A DNA stretch of 64,000 nt from NCBI GenBank assembly GCA_963791325.1, contig CAWBRU010000018.1, positions 62,001-126,000 of the forward strand, written 5' to 3'. Numbering within the stretch: position 1 is the first letter of the stretch; every line of letters begins with the position of its first letter. Shown in pieces: positions 25,935 to 33,534 of this stretch. A program made the translations under genes and the position numbers. This stretch comes from JBEVJK01 sp963791325 (lineage in GTDB: Bacteria; Pseudomonadota; Alphaproteobacteria; Rhizobiales; Rhizobiaceae). The notes below the pieces were generated by a model, which searched no databases, was not told where the DNA came from, and was given only the letters and a program-made list of their open reading frames with translations.

Positions 25935-26733
25935 ATGTACGCTGTCACCTATCACCGCGCCCAATCCGTTGCCGAGGCCGTGAAGCTCGCCGGGTCGGGG
26001 GAAGCCAAATACCTGTCCGGCGGGATGACGCTGATCCCGGCGATGAAGATCAGGCTGGCATCGCCTTCCGACCTGATCGACATCGCCCGCCTCCCGGAGC
26101 TCGCCGGCATCACGATCGACGGAACGACCGTCACGATCGGCGCGGCCACGACCCATCACGACGTCGCGGCGGATGCCCGCCTGGCGCAGGTCTGCCCGGC
26201 GCTCGCCGAGCTGGCCAGCCACATCGGCGATCCGCATGTCCGCCACAAGGGCACCATCGGCGGATCCATCGCCAACAACGATCCGGCGGCCGACTACCCC
26301 GCCGCCATGCTGGCGCTCGACGCGACGATCCTCACCGATCGGCGCCGGATCGCGGCCGCGGACTTCTTCACCGGGCTGTTCGAGACCGCGCTCGGCGAGG
26401 ATGAGATGGTCACGGGGGTGACCTTCGAGGCGCCGGCCAAGGCGGGCTATGCCAAGTTCCGCAACCCTGCTTCCCGCTATGCTTTGACCGGCGTGTTCGT
26501 CTGCCAGGGCAAGGATGGCGTGCGCGCCGCCGTCACCGGCGCCGGCGACACGGGCGTGTTCCGCTCGGCCGAGGTCGAGGTCTGCCTTGGCCGGCCGCTT
26601 CGAGCCGGCGGCGCTCGACGGAGTGACGGTCCCGTCCGGAAGCCTGATGGGCGACATCCACGCGTCCCCGGAATACCGCGCAAATCTGGTCGTGGTGATG
26701 GCCAAGCGCGCGGTGGCCGCCGCCAACGGCTGA
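25935..26733 (+). pseudogene. coxM: CO-dehydrogenase-like medium (FAD) subunit, frameshifted
   Basis: The FAD-binding subunit, about 265 residues if repaired. FAD motifs are AKYLSGGMTLIPAMK and the second motif RHKGTIGGSIANNDPAADYP. The frame shifts near 26575-26585: upstream reads VFRSAEVEVC, and the conserved C-terminal part ALAGRFEPAALDGVTVPSG continues in another frame to HASPEYRANLVVVMAKRAV. One extra base explains it. It follows coxL by 13 bases. No cox maturation genes (coxD, coxE, coxF) are in the window. Confidence 0.87.
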
Positions 26734-26929
26734 GCCAGGGGCGTCGGGATTCGGCCTGTGCCGCCTCGCGCCGGCCGGCCGCCGCAGGCGCCGGCACGGC
26801 GGCGCCGTTCCGCTGTTCCAGTCCCGGCCACGCGAAATTCGGCGAATCCCGCTCGCCTCCGTTCACGGCCCTGCGTAAGGTGAGCTCCCAAATCAGGGAG
26901 CGCTCGGGCACCGGCGCTCTTCCAGCGCC

Positions 26930-28573
26930 ATGAACGACGTCCCCGATCCCGACACCGGCACTCCGCTTGCCCCCTTTGCCGACCCGACGTTCCGGGCGAT
27001 CTGGATCGCCAGCCTGATCTCCAATTTCGGCGGCCTGATCCAATCGGTCGGCGCGGCCTGGATGATGACCGCGATCTCTGCCTCCGACGACATGGTCGCG
27101 CTGGTGCAGGCCTCCACCTCGCTGCCGATCATGCTGTTCTCGCTGGCCTGCGGCGCCGTCGCCGACAATTTCAACCGGCGCAAGGTGATGCTGATCGCGC
27201 AGGCGTTCATGCTCGTGGTCTCGGCCATCCTGTCGGTGCTGGCCTATCTCGGGTTGGTGACGCCGTGGCTGCTGCTCGCCTTCACCTTCCTGATCGGCTG
27301 CGGCACGGCGCTCAACAACCCGTCCTGGCAAGCCTCGGTCGGCGATATCGTGCCCCGCCGCGACCTCGCCGCGGCGGTGGCGCTGAACAGCGTCAACTTC
27401 AACATCACCCGCAGCGTCGGTCCGGCCATCGGCGGCCTGATCGTGGCGGCGGCCGGCGCGGCCGCCGCCTTTGCGGTCAATGCGCTGAGCTATCTGGCGC
27501 TGATCCTGGTGTTGTTCCGCTGGCGCCCGGAGGTGCCGACCGACAATCTGCCGCGCGAATCGCTGGGCAGCGCGATGGCGGCCGGGCTGCGTTATGTCGC
27601 CATGTCCCCCAATATCGAGAAGGTGCTGCTGCGCAGCTTTGTCTTCGGCTTCGCCACCATCTCGATCCTGGCGCTGTTGCCCCTGGTGGCGCGCGACCTG
27701 CCGAACGGCGGTCCGCTGCTCTACGGCATCTTGCTCGGCGCGTTCGGCTGCGGAGCGATCGCTGGCGCCTTCGCCAGCGCCAGGCTGCGCAAGACGATGT
27801 CGGCGGAGTGGATCGTGCGTTCGTCGTTCGCCGGCTTTGCCGTCTGCGCCGCCGCGCTCGCCACCGCGCCGAACGCCTGGCAGGCCTGCGGAGCACTGCT
27901 GCTCGGCGGCGCCTGCTGGGTGCTGGCGCTGGCGCTGTTCAACGTCACCGTCCAGATGTCGACGCCGCGCTGGGTGGTCGGCCGGGCGCTCGCGATCTAC
28001 CAGACGGCTACCTTCGGCGGCATGGCGCTGGGCAGCTGGGTCTGGGGCGTGGCGGCCGAAGGCTACTCGGCCGAGCAGGCCCTGCTTGCCGCTGCCGCGG
28101 TGATGATCGCCGGCGGACTGCTCGGGCTCGCCTTGCCGCTGCCGGAGGATACGGCGCTCAATCTCGACCCGACCAACCGCTGGATCGAGCCGCCTCTGGC
28201 GCTGGATCTCAAGCCGCGCAGCGGCCCGATCGTCATCATGATCGAGTACATCATTCGGGAGGAAAACACCCGCGCTTTCCTCGACGCCATGACCGAGCGC
28301 CGGCGGGTGCGGGGCCGCAATGGCGCGCGCAACTGGACGCTGAGCCGTGATCTCGAGAACCCGCAGTCCTGGATGGAGAGCTACCACCTGCCGACCTGGC
28401 TGGAATACCGGCGGCACAATCATCGAACGACCTACGCCGATGCGGTGGTCGGCGACCGCATCCGGGCCTTGCACAGCGGCACGGAGCCGCCGCGCGTACA
28501 CCGGATGATCGAGCGACCGACCACCTGGTCGGACGCGCTGTTTGCGACCCGGGGAATCTACGACCTGCCGTGA
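26930..28573 (+). CDS. MFS exporter of the EntS/MFS_3 type
   Basis: A 547-residue major facilitator protein with 11-12 predicted membrane segments. The loop motif between helices 2 and 3 is ACGAVADNFNRRKVML. The N-terminal half reads FRAIWIASLISNFGGLIQSV. After the last membrane segment (about residue 400) is a soluble domain of about 130 residues, including IVIMIEYIIREENTRAFLDA and SWMESYHLPTWLEYRRHNH, which resembles an antibiotic-biosynthesis-monooxygenase-like ferredoxin fold; this is normal for PF05977. The substrate is unknown. It follows the cox genes by 196 bases in the same direction. Confidence 0.83.
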   Translation: MNDVPDPDTGTPLAPFADPTFRAIWIASLISNFGGLIQSVGAAWMMTAISASDDMVALVQASTSLPIMLFSLACGAVADNFNRRKVMLIAQAFMLVVSAILSVLAYLGLVTPWLLLAFTFLIGCGTALNNPSWQASVGDIVPRRDLAAAVALNSVNFNITRSVGPAIGGLIVAAAGAAAAFAVNALSYLALILVLFRWRPEVPTDNLPRESLGSAMAAGLRYVAMSPNIEKVLLRSFVFGFATISILALLPLVARDLPNGGPLLYGILLGAFGCGAIAGAFASARLRKTMSAEWIVRSSFAGFAVCAAALATAPNAWQACGALLLGGACWVLALALFNVTVQMSTPRWVVGRALAIYQTATFGGMALGSWVWGVAAEGYSAEQALLAAAAVMIAGGLLGLALPLPEDTALNLDPTNRWIEPPLALDLKPRSGPIVIMIEYIIREENTRAFLDAMTERRRVRGRNGARNWTLSRDLENPQSWMESYHLPTWLEYRRHNHRTTYADAVVGDRIRALHSGTEPPRVHRMIERPTTWSDALFATRGIYDLP

Positions 28574-28602
28574 GCGTCGGCGCGCTGCTCAGCCGCGCCG
28601 CG

Positions 28603-29220
28603 TCATTTGATCATGCTGACCGTGGTCGGCATCGGGATCGGCTTGCCGATCCGCTGCCAGCCGCTGCCGTCCTGCGCCTGGCGGGCGTAATAGCGGTAGG
28701 GCGTGCGCGACCAGTCCTTGACCGCGTCGTTGCGGTTGTCGAGCACCAGGTCGCCGGTCGAGGTGCGCACGGTCAAGACCACATGGCCTTCGTCGCTGAA
28801 CCGCAGCCGGGCCACGGTCAGCAGCAGCGCGGCAGAAGGCCAGCCATGTCGCAGAAGCTCCTGCTTCTTAAGGATCGCAAAATCCTCGCAGTCGCCGGCA
28901 TTGACAGGCACCGCCCACTTGTCTTCCACCCCATAGACGGCCTGGTCGGTCGTCGACTGGATGCGGTGGTTGACCGAGCTGTTGACCGACTGGAGGTCGC
29001 TCAGCTTGGCCGTCGTCAGCGGCACGATGCGGCGACCCGAACTGGTGCTGCACAAGCCGGCATGGCCGCGGCAGAATTCGTAGAAGGCCGGCGGCGCGAA
29101 GCCGCGCCCGATCAGTTCCATCGAGGTCCCGTCGGCGAACGCGCCGAGGCAGGAATAGAGAAGTGCCGCTGCTGCGAAAATGGGCCGCCAAGTCGGGAGA
29201 GAATGCACGCCGGACCTCAT
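28603..29220 (-). CDS. Transglutaminase-like cysteine peptidase (BTLCP)
   Basis: A 205-residue periplasmic member of the bacterial transglutaminase-like cysteine peptidase family (DUF920), related to LapG. A signal peptide (PIFAAAALLYSCLGAFA) precedes the mature domain. The catalytic triad is visible: Cys in VNAGDCEDFAILK, His in DEGHVVLTVRT and Asp in VLDNRNDAVKDW. LapG-type enzymes cut surface adhesins, but rhizobial paralogs mostly have no known target. The start at 29220 (MRSGVHS) places the signal peptide correctly. It is divergent from a collagen-like secreted protein and convergent with the MFS gene. Confidence 0.85.
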   Translation of the reverse strand: MRSGVHSLPTWRPIFAAAALLYSCLGAFADGTSMELIGRGFAPPAFYEFCRGHAGLCSTSSGRRIVPLTTAKLSDLQSVNSSVNHRIQSTTDQAVYGVEDKWAVPVNAGDCEDFAILKKQELLRHGWPSAALLLTVARLRFSDEGHVVLTVRTSTGDLVLDNRNDAVKDWSRTPYRYYARQAQDGSGWQRIGKPIPMPTTVSMIK

Positions 29221-29570
29221 CTGAAAGGGGGCCTTCAAGGTGGCATTTCGGCGACCGGCCGTCCGTCGATCGAATGGGCTAATTTCACTCAATTTTCGTT
29301 AAGCTCAGTCTCATTCCGTGTTGGTAGCCCGTTCCGTCTAGGACGCTGAGCGAGGTAGAGCCGGCTAAGCCTTTCCATTCCCAAACACGATGCAGGCTAA
29401 GAAGTTGCTACATCCAAGGAGTGCTAACTACCGATAAATGCCCAATAACTCGCCGTGGCCCCCCTGCATATATTCCAAGGCAATGGCAGGGGCGGTTTCT
29501 GACGGGCTGTGAATTCAGCTCAGTCGGTCTCTGACCCGCTGCCAGAAACACCAAGGGCGGGTAAACCAAA
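29221..29570. other. Gene-free divergent region
   Basis: This 350-base stretch separates the peptidase and collagen-like genes. It is more AT-rich than its surroundings and presumably holds both promoters. I see no clear -35/-10 pair, palindrome or small ORF. Confidence 0.4.
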
Positions 29571-30395
29571 ATGTCGAAATCTTTCTGGAAGTCGATCGGC
29601 GTCCGTGCGGGCGTCATGAATGCAACGCTGGCGATGTCGGTCGGTATGGTCGGCAGCGTTGTTCTTCTCGATGCCGACCAGGCCTTTGCGGCGCAGAAGC
29701 GGGCGCTGTTTGCCAGCGCTGCCCAGTGCCGCAAGCTGAGCGACGACAATGTCGCGCTGTGCTGCGGCGCGCTCAACCGCGGCTTCATCATGGGCCGCGA
29801 CCAGCTGGCTCTGTGCCCGCCGATGACCACCTCGGCGTTCTCCACGTCGAGCCGCAGCCCGCGCAGCGAAGGCGGCAACTCGCATGGCGCCTCCACCGGG
29901 CACAGTGCTTCGCAGAGCGGCGCCGGCAAGAGCAGCGGTGCCGCGTCGAGCGGCGGTTCGCAGAGCGCGGCAGCCGGCGGCAGCACGCCGTCCAGCGGCG
30001 GCAGTACGCCGAGCGGCCCCAGCGGTCCGACCGGCCCCAGCGGTCCGACCGGCCCCAGCGATCCGACCGGCCCCAGCGGTCCTAGCGGTCCCGACGGGCC
30101 CGGCCATGGCCATGGTGACGATTGCGGCGACGGCGACCATGGACACAAGGGTGATCATGGCGACAAGGGCGATTATGGCGACAAGGGCGAGCATGGCGAC
30201 AAGGGCGAGCATGGCGACAAGGGCGACCGCGGCGACAAGGGTGACCATGGCGACAAGGGCGACCATGGCGACAAGGGCGATCATGGCGACAAGGGCGACC
30301 ACGACAAGGGCGACTCCGACGGTCCCAACCGTGGCGGCGATCGCGGCGGCAATGGCCAGGGTGGCCAGAACAACGGCGGCAAGGGCCACCGCTGA
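29571..30395 (+). CDS. Secreted collagen-like Gly-X-Y repeat protein
   Basis: A 274-residue protein. A signal peptide ends near DADQAFAAQ (about residue 41). A short head of about 50 residues carries four cysteines (AQCRKL, LCCGAL, LCPP). A Ser/Gly-rich linker follows. Then come two Gly-X-Y blocks: GPSGPTGPSGPTGPS from about residue 149, and eight G-D-x-G-D-K hexads at residues 194-241. KGD and KGE pairs are known to stabilise bacterial collagen triple helices. One GPS-GPT unit reads GPS-DPT, a Gly-to-Asp break. The C-terminus is Gly/Asn-rich (GGNGQGGQNNGGKG) with no sorting or membrane anchor. It could be a filamentous surface or matrix protein; the function is unknown. A strong terminator follows. 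Confidence 0.75.
   Translation: MSKSFWKSIGVRAGVMNATLAMSVGMVGSVVLLDADQAFAAQKRALFASAAQCRKLSDDNVALCCGALNRGFIMGRDQLALCPPMTTSAFSTSSRSPRSEGGNSHGASTGHSASQSGAGKSSGAASSGGSQSAAAGGSTPSSGGSTPSGPSGPTGPSGPTGPSDPTGPSGPSGPDGPGHGHGDDCGDGDHGHKGDHGDKGDYGDKGEHGDKGEHGDKGDRGDKGDHGDKGDHGDKGDHGDKGDHDKGDSDGPNRGGDRGGNGQGGQNNGGKGHR
30015..30092 (+). repeat. 18-base coding repeats (GPSGPT)
   Basis: Imperfect tandem units of GGCCCCAGCGGTCCGACC encode the Gly-Pro-Ser-Gly-Pro-Thr block of the collagen-like gene. Copies differ at one to three positions, including the GGT-to-GAT change that breaks the Gly periodicity. Confidence 0.7.
30150..30293 (+). repeat. Eight 18-base coding repeats (GDxGDK)
   Basis: Tandem units of the form GGYGAYCATGGCGACAAG, in frame, encode eight hexads. 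Variation is mainly in codons 2 and 3 of each unit (GDH, GDY, GEH, GDR). Such arrays can change copy number by slippage. Confidence 0.8.
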
Positions 30396-30444
30396 TCGCA
30401 CGGCTTGAGGCCTTCGAGCCCGCTGCCTGCAGCACCATCAACCG

Positions 30445-30470
30445 AAAGCCCCGCCTCGGCGGGGCTTTTT
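30445..30470. terminator. Strong bidirectional intrinsic terminator
   Basis: AAAGCCCCGCC-TC-GGCGGGGCTTTTT forms a GC-rich 8-bp stem with a T-run on the plus strand and a matching run on the minus strand. It lies between the convergent collagen-like and lipoprotein genes and should end both transcripts. Confidence 0.88.
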
Positions 30471-30495
30471 CACGCCGGGATCATCGGTAAGCCCG

Positions 30496-30660
30496 TCAGG
30501 GCTTGCCGGGAGGGCAGGGCGGCTCGCCCTTCCATTGGCGCGCCAGGCATCCGTAGCGGTCGAACATCCGGCCCGTGTCGCGGGCCGTCTCGGCCGCACC
30601 ACAGGCGCTGAGGGCAGCACCACCCGCGATCAGAAGGGCCACAAGGCCGGCATGACGCAT
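30496..30660 (-). CDS. Small lipoprotein, 54 residues
   Basis: A small protein with a lipoprotein signal: MRHAGLVALLIAGGAALSAC, with the lipobox L-S-A-C at residues 17-20. The mature part is about 35 residues with two further cysteines (YGCLARQW and PPCPPGKP). GGGGAG lies nine bases before the start. Short lipoproteins of this entericidin-like size are common in Rhizobiales; I cannot name a family. Its gene is convergent with the collagen-like gene. Confidence 0.65.
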   Translation of the reverse strand: MRHAGLVALLIAGGAALSACGAAETARDTGRMFDRYGCLARQWKGEPPCPPGKP

Positions 30661-31076
30661 CTGTCCCATCTCCCCAAGTTGGCTACTGCAAGCCGATCCT
30701 CGAAGCTGCAGTTCTCCCAAATAGAGGCGGCATTGCCAAGCCATCGCAGCCGGCACACAAGCATCGCTCGGGCATAAGTCGAACGACTTAATCGTTTGAC
30801 AAGATGACGTGGATAGGAGATTGTCCGGTCGAAACGCAAAGGTTCTTGAACCTGCTTTCAGCAGAAACATCCGGCTTGGTAAGGAAGCTCGGCGCTTCCG
30901 GCAACAACGGCTCAGCATCGCTCGGACAACACCGTATGAGTTATTTTCACATACTGGATGACCTGGATGTGAACATCACGTCCCACTTCCACTCGCTCGA
31001 CCGCAAGGCAATGTCGCGCATTGCGGAGGAGAACCGTACACAAGCCAAAACGACGGCGTCGGGGTGACAGGACGAG
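30661..31076. other. Mostly gene-free region with palindrome and TTGACA
   Basis: A 416-base stretch between the divergent lipoprotein and carrier genes. It contains a perfect palindrome TAAGTCG-AA-CGACTTA at 30775-30790 followed by TTGACA at 30796-30801, which may be an operator and -35 for plus-strand transcription. A doubtful 43-codon ORF lies at 30936-31067. Confidence 0.45.
30936..31067 (+). CDS. Doubtful 43-residue ORF before AEC carrier
   Basis: It encodes MSYFHILDDLDVNITSHFHS and a basic tail, and ends nine bases before the carrier gene start. Its base composition is less GC-rich than the neighbours. There is no good ribosome-binding site and no family I recognise. It could be a leader peptide or chance. 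Confidence 0.25.
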   Translation: MSYFHILDDLDVNITSHFHSLDRKAMSRIAEENRTQAKTTASG

Positions 31077-32006
31077 ATGGTCGGCACGATCCTCGCCTCG
31101 CTGGTGCCGGTGTTTCTGGTCATGGCGCTCGGCTACGTGGCCGGGCTTACCCGCGACATCGACAACACCGACATCGGCGCGCTCAATGGCCTGGTCATGG
31201 ACTTCGCGTTGCCGGCGGCGCTGTTCACCGCGATGGCCCAGACGCCGCGTTCGGCGATGATGGAGCAGGCCGATCTTACGCTGGTCCTCGTCGTCGTCAT
31301 GCTGGTGGTCTTCGCGCTCGGCTATTGGGCGCAGACGCTCGCTCTCAGACAGGACCGCGGAACCTCTGCGTTGATGGCCATGACCGCATCCGGCCCCAAT
31401 GTCGGGGCTGCCGGTCTGCCGGTGATCTCCGCGGTGTTCAGCCGCTCCGCGTCGGTGTCCGTCGCAGTCGCCGTTGCGGTCGCCGCGATCTTTTTGACGC
31501 CGCTCACGCTGGTGCTGGTGGAATCGGCGCGCGGCGGCAAGGCGCCGATCCGCGCCAGCATCCTGAAGGCGCTGATGATGCCCGTCGTGCTCGCGCCCAT
31601 GCTGGGGCTGGCGGTGTCGTTGGCCGAAGTGCCGATTCCCGCCCTGGTCAACAGCTCGCTCACACTGGTCGGCCAGGGCGCTGCGGGTGCAGCCCTTTTC
31701 CTCACCGGACTGGTGCTGTCGGCCCAGCCGGTGGTGTTCAACGGCCGTGTCATGTTCATCGTGGCACTGAAGAACGTCGTTCAGCCGGTCCTGGCCGGCA
31801 TCCTCGCCGGCAGCCTGTTCGGCGGCGAGACGGCACGGCTGGCGGTGATCTTGACCGCCGTTCCCTCGGGCGCGTTCGGCGTTCTGTTTGCCGTCCGCTA
31901 CCGGTTGGCCTCTGCCGAAATCGGCACCGCGCTGATCGCCAGCACCCTGGCCAGCGCCGCGACGCTCGCCGGGGCGATCGCGATATCGTCCGTGCTTTGG
32001 GGCTGA
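31077..32006 (+). CDS. AEC-family (auxin efflux carrier-like) transporter
   Basis: A 309-residue inner-membrane protein with about ten membrane segments in two inverted halves, of the AEC family that includes the malonate carrier MdcF. It begins MVGTILASLVPVFLVMALGY. The half-site motifs around the crossover are SGPNVGAAGLPVISAVFSRS in the first half and ALKNVVQPVLAGILAG in the second. Substrates in this family are usually carboxylates, and no enzyme nearby decides which. GACGAG upstream of the ATG is a weak ribosome-binding site. It is followed by an SDR gene in the same direction after 148 bases. Confidence 0.82.
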   Translation: MVGTILASLVPVFLVMALGYVAGLTRDIDNTDIGALNGLVMDFALPAALFTAMAQTPRSAMMEQADLTLVLVVVMLVVFALGYWAQTLALRQDRGTSALMAMTASGPNVGAAGLPVISAVFSRSASVSVAVAVAVAAIFLTPLTLVLVESARGGKAPIRASILKALMMPVVLAPMLGLAVSLAEVPIPALVNSSLTLVGQGAAGAALFLTGLVLSAQPVVFNGRVMFIVALKNVVQPVLAGILAGSLFGGETARLAVILTAVPSGAFGVLFAVRYRLASAEIGTALIASTLASAATLAGAIAISSVLWG

Positions 32007-32154
32007 GACATCCTCACCGACGATGCATGGGGCCGGTGTTTGGCCGCGCCTCTGCGCTTGCGGAGCGGCGCCGCCAATCCGTATATCAGCGGCGCAACAA
32101 CCTGCTCGGCGAGCCGGCCGGCATGTGTTCCCGCAGGCGATAAGGATTTGCCCC

Positions 32155-32991
32155 ATGACGAAAGTTTGGTTCATCACAGGCTCCTCGAAGGGCTTCGGCC
32201 GCATCTGGGCGGAGGCGGCGCTTGGCCGCGGCGACAAGGTGGCAGCCACCGCCCGCGATCCGGCCACGCTCAAGCCGCTCGCCGACACCTATGGCGACGC
32301 CGTCGCGGCAATGGCCCTCGACGTCACCGACAAGCCGGCCGTCGAGGCCGCCGTGCGGGAGGCGCACCAGCGGTTCGGGCGGTTGGACGTGGTCATCAAC
32401 AATGCCGGCTACGGCCTGTTCGGCGCCGTCGAGGAAGTCACCGAGCAGGAAGCGCGGGACCAGATCGAGACCAACCTGTTCGGCGCGCTGTGGGTCACGC
32501 AGGCAGCACTGCCGATCATGCGGGCCCAGGGCGCCGGCCACATCATCCAGATCTCCTCGATCGGCGGCGTCAACGCCTTTTCCAATCTCGGCCTCTACCA
32601 TGCATCGAAATGGGGGCTGGAAGGCTTCAGCCAGGCGCTCAGCCGCGAACTCGCCGGGCTTGGCGTCTACGTGACGCTGGTCGAGCCGGCCGGCTTCTCG
32701 ACGGATTGGGGCGGCGCCTCGGCCAAGCATACGAGCCCGCTCGCGGCCTATGATGCGCCGCGCGAAGTCACGGCGAAGCGCCGCGCCAACACGGTGCCGG
32801 GCGATCCGGCCGCCACCGGCAAGGCCATGCTTGCCCTGGTCGACGCGCCGGAGCCGCCGCTGCGGGTGTTTTTCGGCGATGTCGGTCTGCCGATGATCCG
32901 CCAGGAATATGCCGACCGGCTGGCGCTCTGGGAGAAATGGGATCACCTTGCGCTCATGTCGCAAGGCGAGCGCAAGAACCGCAAAGACTAA
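32155..32991 (+). CDS. SDR-family oxidoreductase
   Basis: A 278-residue short-chain dehydrogenase. The cofactor motif is WFITGSSKGFGRIW (T-G-x-x-x-G-x-G). The catalytic residues are visible: Asn in VINNAGYGLFG, Ser in IQISSIGGVNAF, and Tyr/Lys in YHASKWGLEGF. This belongs to the classical SDR group often annotated as short-chain dehydrogenase with an extended C-terminus. The cofactor preference looks NADP-like because arginine follows in ATARDP. The substrate is unknown. The start at 32155 gives the normal beta-strand start MTKVWFITG. Confidence 0.88.
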   Translation: MTKVWFITGSSKGFGRIWAEAALGRGDKVAATARDPATLKPLADTYGDAVAAMALDVTDKPAVEAAVREAHQRFGRLDVVINNAGYGLFGAVEEVTEQEARDQIETNLFGALWVTQAALPIMRAQGAGHIIQISSIGGVNAFSNLGLYHASKWGLEGFSQALSRELAGLGVYVTLVEPAGFSTDWGGASAKHTSPLAAYDAPREVTAKRRANTVPGDPAATGKAMLALVDAPEPPLRVFFGDVGLPMIRQEYADRLALWEKWDHLALMSQGERKNRKD

Positions 32992-33322
32992 GGTCAAGCA
33001 CGGCGCTGGCCGGCTTGCTCTTCGGGAGCTGAAGGCAGGCCGGCGCCGAGCCCGGCACGTTCGCTCCCCGCACAGACGGGGAGCGTGGCGGGCGAGAGCG
33101 CGCGGACGAGCGCGTGCCGGCGCAGCCCCGCCGCCCGGGGCGACAATCACCGCACGGTTTTTATAGAGCTTTTATTTCTTTGCGTTCCGGCGCGTCTCGA
33201 ACCTTTACGGGGTGCGGCGCACATAGAGGGCCGACCCGACCGCCGGACGGATCATCCGGCGGCATCGGGACCCAGCAACCGAAGGCCGATCGGTACCCGA
33301 TCGTGCCGTTGAGGCCCAACCC
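32992..33322. promoter_or_regulatory. Upstream region of kdp operon
   Basis: A 331-base gene-free region. It contains a 9-bp hairpin at 33062-33085 (CGCTCCCCG-CACAGA-CGGGGAGCG) that may end the SDR transcript, although no T-run follows. An AT-rich stretch at 33157-33180 carries a KdpE-box-like direct repeat. Confidence 0.5.
33160..33176 (+). promoter_or_regulatory. KdpE-box-like direct repeat
   Basis: TTTATA-GAGCT-TTTATT closely matches the E. coli KdpE site TTTATA-N5-TTTACA (10 of 12 positions). It stands in the only AT-rich stretch before the kdp genes, 147 bases before the first small ORF. Confidence 0.5.
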
Positions 33323-33406
33323 ATGCTCGATGCCGCGCTGATCCTTGGTGCCGTTGCCGCCTTTCTCGGCTTCTACGCCTATGCCGTGGCCTGCGAGCAG
33401 CTCTAG
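33323..33406 (+). CDS. 27-residue membrane peptide upstream of kdpF
   Basis: A tiny ORF encoding MLDAALILGAVAAFLGFYAY followed by AVACEQL. It is a single hydrophobic helix with a short polar tail ending in A-C-E-Q-L. Its stop is ten bases before the kdpF start. The GAGG of TTGAGGCCC is upstream of the ATG. It looks like a second KdpF-like micro-subunit of the potassium ATPase operon, but I know of no assigned role. Confidence 0.6.
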   Translation: MLDAALILGAVAAFLGFYAYAVACEQL

Positions 33407-33416
33407 GAGCACGCCG

Positions 33417-33506
33417 ATGTTCGCCGACTATGTCCTGGCGGGCGCCGCCATTTGCTTCATCCTCGTCTATCTCGTCTTCGCGCTGATCCGCCCCGAGCGG
33501 TTCTGA
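33417..33506 (+). CDS. kdpF: K+-transporting ATPase subunit KdpF
   Basis: A 29-residue single-helix peptide: FADYVLAGAAICFILVYLVF then ALIRPERF. The L-I-R-P-E-R-F ending is the KdpF signature. KdpF stabilises the KdpFABC complex in the inner membrane. GGAG of the preceding stop region (TAGGAGC) serves as ribosome-binding site. kdpA follows 28 bases later. Confidence 0.88.
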   Translation: MFADYVLAGAAICFILVYLVFALIRPERF

Positions 33507-33534
33507 CGCCCAGACCTTTTCTGGAAGATTTCCG

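Noticed and set aside
30150..30293. Regular short repeats resembling a CRISPR array
   Set aside because: The units are contiguous, 18 bases long, in frame and encode Gly-X-Y hexads. There are no unique spacers and no cas genes.
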